This document shows, one piece after another, positions 51,467 to 55,481 of a stretch of 55,481 nucleotides of DNA (positions are counted from its first letter, which is position 1; every line of letters begins with the position of its first letter). The stretch covers positions 1 through 55,481 of the forward strand of contig JAFUJZ010000026.1 in the NCBI GenBank assembly GCA_017467965.1, written 5' to 3'. The DNA comes from Clostridia bacterium (GTDB lineage Bacteria > Bacillota_A > Clostridia > UMGS1883). The notes beneath the pieces were generated by a model. That model was not told the DNA's origin. It searched no databases and worked only from the letters and a program-made list of their open reading frames with translations. Position numbers and translations under genes: made by a program.

Positions 51467-52297
51467 ATGGAAGTAAGATACGATACGCATCCCAATGATG
51501 CAATGTACTACACAACAGAAGAATTAAGAGAGCATTACCTTATCGAAAACCTTTTTGAGACAGGTAAGATTAATACAGTTTATTCCCATGTTGACCGCAT
51601 TATCGTAGGAGGCGCAACACCCGGGAAAGATGCTTTAAAGCTTGAAGCGGGCGACGAACTCCGCGCAGCATATTTCCTTGAAAGACGAGAACTTGGTATC
51701 ATCAACATCGGTGCACCCGGTAAGGTTACACTTGATGGTGTTGAATATAAGCTCGGCAACAAAGACGGTTTATACGTTGGTATGGGCACAAAGGATGTAG
51801 TTTTTGAAAGCGACGATGAGGCTAACCCTGCAAAGTTCTACTTTAACTCAGCTCCTGCTCACAAGACATACCCCACAGTATTTATTGATATGGAAAAGGC
51901 AAACAAGCGTCCTATAGGCGCTATGGAAGATAGTAACAAGAGAACTATCTATCAGTATATTCATCCTGCAGTGCTTCAGACATGCCAGCTTTCCATGGGT
52001 CTCACAAAGCTTGAAGAAGGCAGCATGTGGAACACAATGCCCTGCCATACACACGAGAGAAGAATGGAAGTTTATCTCTATTTTGACCTTCCCGAAGATG
52101 CAGCAGTATTCCACCTTATGGGTCAGCCGCAGGAGACACGCCACATCGTTATGAAGAACGAGCAGGCAGTTATTTCTCCCTCTTGGTCAATCCATAGTGG
52201 CGTTGGTACACATTGCTACACATTCATCTGGGGCATGGTTGGCGAAAACCAGGACTTTGATGACATGGACCACTGCAAAACAAACGAATTAAAGTAA
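51467..52297 (+). CDS. kduI: 5-dehydro-4-deoxy-D-glucuronate isomerase
   Basis: A cupin-fold isomerase of 276 residues that converts 5-keto-4-deoxyuronate, made from unsaturated galacturonate, to 2,5-diketo-3-deoxygluconate. The zinc ligands are visible in CHTHERRMEVYLYFDL (two His and one Glu) and SIHSGVGTHCYTFIWGM. The N-terminus MEVRYDTHPNDAMYYTTEEL is family-typical, and the length matches E. coli KduI (278). It proves that the cell catabolises lyase products of pectin. Confidence 0.96.
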   Translation: MEVRYDTHPNDAMYYTTEELREHYLIENLFETGKINTVYSHVDRIIVGGATPGKDALKLEAGDELRAAYFLERRELGIINIGAPGKVTLDGVEYKLGNKDGLYVGMGTKDVVFESDDEANPAKFYFNSAPAHKTYPTVFIDMEKANKRPIGAMEDSNKRTIYQYIHPAVLQTCQLSMGLTKLEEGSMWNTMPCHTHERRMEVYLYFDLPEDAAVFHLMGQPQETRHIVMKNEQAVISPSWSIHSGVGTHCYTFIWGMVGENQDFDDMDHCKTNELK

Positions 52298-52404
52298 AAA
52301 TCTGAAAAATCTTCCGTCATCTTGCGCTTTTGCCTTCGGCTTGTGTGCAGATAGCACACGGTGCCTTGACAAAAACACAATCTGACGAAATCTCTTCCAG
52401 ATTT
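52298..52404. repeat. 107-bp hairpin repeat, copy A (before the LUD gene)
   Basis: It begins AAATCTGAAAAATCTTCC and ends CTCTTCCAGATTT; the ends pair. Inside, CCGTCATCTTG pairs loosely with CAATCTGACG, and a tight inner hairpin GTGTGC/GCACAC is present. Copy B at 53061-53166 has the same plan. Confidence 0.8.
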
Positions 52405-52422
52405 GACGAAGGAGGACTTATT

Positions 52423-53061
52423 ATGCATTGGGCAAGAAAATGGCAGTGTCAGCAGATTGCAAAGGAAATCGTTGATATTTTAAACGAAAAGGGCTATACT
52501 GCCCGTTATGCTGAAAACTGCGATGAAGCAAAGCAAATGATTATTGATACTATTCCCGAAGGAAGTTCCATTGCAATGGGCGGCAGTGTTACGCTTGGTG
52601 ACATGGGCATGGTTGAAGTTTTCAGAAGCGATAAGTATCGTTTCTATGATCGTTATGCAACAGGTAGCTACGAAGAATGCTATCAGGTTTACCGTGAATC
52701 TATGATGGCGGACTGGCTTGTAACAGGCTCTAACGCTATCACACGTGATGGTGAAATCGTTAACACCGACTCTTCCGGTAACCGTGCAGGCGGTATCATC
52801 TTTGGCCCCGATAAGGTTATGATTGTTGTCGGCGCAAACAAGGTTGTTGACGATTTGCCTGCGGCTTTTGACCGCATTAAGCAGATTGCGCCCACTAACG
52901 CAAAGCGTATCGGTCACAGAACACCCTGCGCAGTAACAGGCAAATGCGAGCATTGCGAAATCCAGCAGAGCGTATGTAATGCAACAAGCATTATACATAA
53001 CGGACGTAAGCACCCCGGACGTTTCAACGTAATTGTAATCGCAGAAGATGTTGGCTTTTAA
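52423..53061 (+). CDS. LUD-domain (LutC/YkgG-like) protein
   Basis: The protein of 212 residues has the LUD fold found in LutC and in part of LutB: IPEGSSIAMGGSVTLGDMGMVE, TGSNAITRDGEIVNTDSSGNR, VMIVVGANKVVDDL, and a C-terminal CEHCEIQQSVCNATSII cysteine cluster that could hold an iron-sulphur centre. LutABC oxidise lactate, but single LUD proteins like this one occur without LutA/B and their role is not known. It stands alone inside the uronate operon. GAAGGAGG precedes MHWARKW (52423); the longer frame reaches into the hairpin repeat. Confidence 0.82.
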   Translation: MHWARKWQCQQIAKEIVDILNEKGYTARYAENCDEAKQMIIDTIPEGSSIAMGGSVTLGDMGMVEVFRSDKYRFYDRYATGSYEECYQVYRESMMADWLVTGSNAITRDGEIVNTDSSGNRAGGIIFGPDKVMIVVGANKVVDDLPAAFDRIKQIAPTNAKRIGHRTPCAVTGKCEHCEIQQSVCNATSIIHNGRKHPGRFNVIVIAEDVGF

Positions 53062-53166
53062 AATTTGAAAAATCTTCCGTCATCTTGCGCTTTTATTTCG
53101 TCTTATGTGCAAATAGCACACGGCGACTCGATAAAAACACAATCTGACGAAATCTCTTTCAAATTT
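53061..53166. repeat. 106-bp hairpin repeat, copy B (after the LUD gene)
   Basis: It begins AAATTTGAAAAATCTTCC and ends CTCTTTCAAATTT. Against copy A, the C-G pair at position five became T-A on both arms, so pairing is kept. The inner TGTGC/GCACA hairpin is conserved while the sequence between (around 53087-53100) varies. Confidence 0.8.
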
Positions 53167-53222
53167 TGGTTCTAGTTTAAGTTAATTAATTATCTTATTA
53201 TATTATGTAAGGAGAGATTCCA

Positions 53223-54254
53223 ATGGCAAAAGTAGTAACAATGGGCGAAATCATGCTCAGACTTTCCACACCCGGTAACGAAAGATTTTTACAGGCAGAC
53301 GAATTTGACGTTTGCTACGGCGGCGGTGAAGCTAACGTTGCAGTATCTCTTGCAAACTACGGTCACGACGCTGAATTCGTAACAAAGGTTCCTTCTAACC
53401 CTATCGGTGACTGCGCAGTAGCAGCACTTCGCAAAATGAATGTTGAAACAAAGAACATTGCTCGTGGCGGCGAAAGACTCGGTATTTACTTCCTTGAAAC
53501 AGGCGCTTCCATGCGTGCTTCCAACGTAGTATATGACCGTGCTCACTCCTCTATTTCCACAGCTGTAGCAGCTGACTTTGATTTCGACAAGATTTTTGAA
53601 GGCTGTGACTGGTTCCACTTTACAGGTATCACACCTGCAGTTTCCGACGCTGCAGCAGAATTAACAGAAATCGCTCTTAAGAAAGCAAAGGAACATGGTG
53701 TAAAGGTTTCCTGTGACCTTAACTTCCGTAAGAAGCTTTGGTCCAGCGAAAAGGCACAGAAGGTTATGACAAACCTCATGCAGTATGTTGACGTTTGTAT
53801 TGGTAACGAAGAAGATGCTGAAAAGGTTCTCGGCTTCAAGCCCGGTGAAACAGACGTTACAAGTGGCGAGTTAGAGCTTGCAGGCTACAAGAGCATTTTT
53901 GAACAGATGGTTGAAAAGTTCAACTTTGAATATGTTGTATCTTCTCTCCGTGTGTCCCATTCTGCATCTGACAACGGTTGGTCTGCTTGTGTCTATTCCA
54001 GAGACACAAAGGAATTTTATCATTCCCGTGAATACCGCATCAATCCTATTGTTGACCGCGTAGGCGGCGGCGACAGCTTTGCAGCTGGTGTTATCTGCGG
54101 TATGCTTGACGGCTTTGACTTTAAGACAGCGCTTGAATACGGCGTTGCAGCAAGTGCTCTTAAGCACACAATTCCCGGCGATATGAATATCGTTACACGT
54201 GCCGAAGTTGAAACCCTTATGGGCGGCGACGGCTCGGGTAGAGTACAGAGATAA
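53223..54254 (+). CDS. kdgK: 2-dehydro-3-deoxygluconokinase (PfkB family)
   Basis: Ribokinase-type kinase of 343 residues that phosphorylates KDG to 2-keto-3-deoxy-6-phosphogluconate, the last step before aldol cleavage. It starts MAKVVTMGEIMLRLSTPGNE; it has the PfkB signature 1 region CYGGGEANVAVSLANYG and the ATP/catalytic motif VGGGDSFAAGVICGML with the base aspartate. Length is slightly above E. coli KdgK (309). GGAGAG precedes the start; a terminator closes the operon. Confidence 0.92.
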   Translation: MAKVVTMGEIMLRLSTPGNERFLQADEFDVCYGGGEANVAVSLANYGHDAEFVTKVPSNPIGDCAVAALRKMNVETKNIARGGERLGIYFLETGASMRASNVVYDRAHSSISTAVAADFDFDKIFEGCDWFHFTGITPAVSDAAAELTEIALKKAKEHGVKVSCDLNFRKKLWSSEKAQKVMTNLMQYVDVCIGNEEDAEKVLGFKPGETDVTSGELELAGYKSIFEQMVEKFNFEYVVSSLRVSHSASDNGWSACVYSRDTKEFYHSREYRINPIVDRVGGGDSFAAGVICGMLDGFDFKTALEYGVAASALKHTIPGDMNIVTRAEVETLMGGDGSGRVQR

Positions 54255-54282
54255 CAAAAAAGCGGCGCAAGCCGCTTTTTTG
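54255..54282 (+). terminator. Terminator of the uronate operon
   Basis: Stem AAGCGGC/GCCGCTT, loop GCAA, flanked by A and T6 tracts, directly after the kdgK stop. Confidence 0.92.
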
Positions 54283-54363
54283 TTGCGATAAAGAATGTTA
54301 TGTGATAAAATGTGTTTATTAAATAAACTTTAATTTGGAGCGCTACGATTTATGGAGGAAAAA

Positions 54364-54972
54364 ATGAAATTTAATGTAAATGAATTAAAATGGACAAGAG
54401 AACCTAAACAATATACTATTGCGGAAAACAGAATAGAAATAATTACAGAGCCATTTACTGATTTGTGGCAGAGAACATATTATCACTTTCGTAATGATAA
54501 TGCGCCTGTCTTACAGATGACTACGGATGAAAAATATTTTTCCTTTGTAGTTAGGACCGAGTTCGATACAAAAGTACGTTATGACCAAAGTGGAATTGTA
54601 ATGTATCTTGATAGTGAAAACTGGCTTAAGGCAGCGATGGAATATGAAAATGATGAGATACAACGATTAGGTAGTGTTGTAACTAATAATGGGTATTCTG
54701 ATTGGTCTTCTGTAGATGTGGATGCTTCGGTAAAGTCAATATGGTTCCGTTTTAGTCGTAGAGAAAACGATTTTTGCATTGAAAATTCTACGGACGGTAA
54801 GAATTTTAAACAAATGCGTATTTGTCATATGTTTAATATAAAGGATACAATTCAGTTTGGAATATATGCATGTAGCGCTGAAGACTCCTCATTTAAAGCG
54901 TTATTTACAGATATGGAAGTGACAGACTGCAAGTGGCTTCCGCATAATGGGCAAGCACCGGATGAAGAATAA
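54364..54972 (+). CDS. DUF1349 domain protein (concanavalin-like fold)
   Basis: The protein of 202 residues has no signal peptide. The motifs TDLWQRTYYHFRNDNAPVL, DQSGIVMYLDSENWLKAAMEYEN and FRFSRRENDFCIENSTDG are characteristic of DUF1349, a jelly-roll family often encoded beside sugar-utilisation genes; its activity is not established. I start at 54364, after GGAGG; an ATG 12 bp upstream overlaps the ribosome site. Codon use is less biased than in the preceding operon, so it is probably a separate, weakly expressed unit. Confidence 0.75.
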   Translation: MKFNVNELKWTREPKQYTIAENRIEIITEPFTDLWQRTYYHFRNDNAPVLQMTTDEKYFSFVVRTEFDTKVRYDQSGIVMYLDSENWLKAAMEYENDEIQRLGSVVTNNGYSDWSSVDVDASVKSIWFRFSRRENDFCIENSTDGKNFKQMRICHMFNIKDTIQFGIYACSAEDSSFKALFTDMEVTDCKWLPHNGQAPDEE

Positions 54973-55076
54973 CAAATTCCTATTTACAAGGGGGAGAGTT
55001 TTAGGAATTAAAGTCTATAACAATGTTGAGTAAATTGTTAAACCATTCTGCGTTTTGCACTCTGCATTCTGCACTA

Positions 55077-55118
55077 TTTAATGTCAATATTTTTAGTAAA
55101 AAATATCTTGACATTAAA
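55077..55118. promoter_or_regulatory. Inverted repeat overlapping the rpsO promoter -35
   Basis: TTTAATGTCAATATTTTT and its near-complement AAAAATATCTTGACATTAAA flank a short centre. The right arm contains the -35 box TTGACA. The gap before it (54973-55076) holds only a TGCACTCTGCATTCTGCACT-like short-period stretch and no gene. Confidence 0.6.
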
Positions 55119-55136
55119 TACCTCTTGTGTTAATAT
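55108..55136 (+). promoter_or_regulatory. Promoter of rpsO
   Basis: TTGACA (55108-55113), 17-base spacer, TAATAT (55131-55136); a TATAAT three bases later is an alternative -10. The leader is about 105 nt. Confidence 0.7.
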
Positions 55137-55142
55137 AATAAA

Positions 55143-55235
55143 CGGCTTTATAAGCCTTGTCCGCAGTCAAGGGTTTTGGGGTCTCCGGCCTTTTCCTTTG
55201 GTTGACGGGGAATAATAATTTATATTATATTTATG
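55143..55235 (+). promoter_or_regulatory. Probable S15 autoregulatory leader
   Basis: The leader contains GGCTT/AAGCC at its start, a GTCAAGGG/…GGTTGAC region that can pair, and GGGGTCTCCGGCC. Ribosomal protein S15 genes of many bacteria have a structured leader that binds S15 and represses translation. I infer this from position; I could not align it to a known S15 leader type. Confidence 0.4.
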
Positions 55236-55247
55236 GAGGTACTAATT

Positions 55248-55481
55248 ATGACACCCGAAAGAAAAGCAGAGATTATTAAGGAATACCAGCTTTCTCCTAC
55301 AGATACTGGTTCTCCCGAAGTACAGATTGCTCTCCTTACAGAGAGAATTAACCACCTCAACGAACACCTTAAGGAGTTCAAGAAGGATCACCATTCCAGA
55401 CGTGGTCTTCTTATGATGGTTGGTAAGAGACGTGGTCTTCTTGACTACCTCACAAAGAAGGATATCGAAAGATACCGTGCA
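55248..55481 (+). CDS. rpsO: 30S ribosomal protein S15, N-terminal 78 codons (cut by window edge)
   Basis: The frame [20 protein letters not shown] continues with [29 protein letters not shown] and KRRGLLDYL, the helices of S15 that bind 16S rRNA in the small-subunit platform. S15 usually has 87-89 residues, so about ten are missing beyond the window. GGAGG lies upstream at a good distance. Strong codon bias fits a ribosomal protein. Confidence 0.96.
   Translation, partial: MTPERKAEIIKEYQLSPTDTGSPEVQIALLTERINHLNEHLKEFKKDHHSRRGLLMMVGKRRGLLDYLTKKDIERYRA

Overview
The window comes from a low-GC, endospore-forming Gram-positive bacterium of the class Clostridia that degrades plant pectin. The support is a WalR/WalK system with YycH and YycI homologues, spoIIE and both dipicolinate synthase subunits, a MecA adaptor, an S-layer-homology protein, and a large set of rhamnogalacturonan enzymes. 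I see no sequence evidence for a particular genus. No tRNA, rRNA or CRISPR array was found.

Layout. 1-192: right end of an IS3-family element. 193-425: palindromic array of short hairpins, then a terminator. 499-5864 (minus): nucleoside salvage operon udp-deoC-deoD-deoB-cdd ending in an FGGY kinase. 5991-11371 (plus): walR-walK, a small secreted protein, yycH and yycI; two face-to-face promoters sharing a palindromic -35 region separate this from the udp operon. 11604-24741: rhamnogalacturonan-I island with a ricin-lectin secreted protein, a very large lyase/bis-esterase gene interrupted by one in-frame TAG, a cytoplasmic beta-propeller, a cytoplasmic GH105 hydrolase, an AraC regulator and a second secreted PL11 lyase. 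24789-29586 (minus): sporulation block dpaB, dpaA, mecA, a small membrane protein, spoIIE. 29746-30600: DUF975 membrane protein. 31002-39063 (plus): two probably very highly expressed surface or secreted proteins (SLH protein, then a 1379-residue secreted protein) with structured leaders, followed by a 52-residue acidic peptide. 39135-40065: a REP-associated tyrosine transposase gene between two almost identical 70-bp palindromic repeats. 40111-49837: secreted GH105, Cys-cluster protein, homoserine O-acetyltransferase, an unknown 503-residue protein, an ABC exporter with a PqqD-like protein, small unknown proteins, a YfcE-type phosphodiesterase and coaX. 49930-54254 (plus): intracellular uronate catabolism (fsa-like aldolase, kduD, kduI, LUD-domain protein, kdgK). 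54364-54972: DUF1349 protein. 55248-end: start of rpsO with its leader.

How the genes fit together. Secreted PL11 lyases, CE12-type acetylesterases and a secreted GH105 would deacetylate and cut rhamnogalacturonan I outside the cell. The cytoplasmic GH105 would release unsaturated galacturonate from imported oligomers. KduI, KduD and KdgK then convert it to 2-keto-3-deoxy-6-phosphogluconate. Neither a KDPG aldolase nor a sugar transporter is in the window.

The most interesting unexplained items are the ATATCGC-linked hairpin arrays (two sites), a covarying ~107-bp hairpin repeat on both sides of the LUD gene, the REP-transposase unit whose start codon seems to have decayed to ATA, the acidic peptide together with the PqqD/ABC pair, the in-frame TAG in the giant pectinase, and a 34-bp palindrome that gives two convergent genes the same C-terminus.
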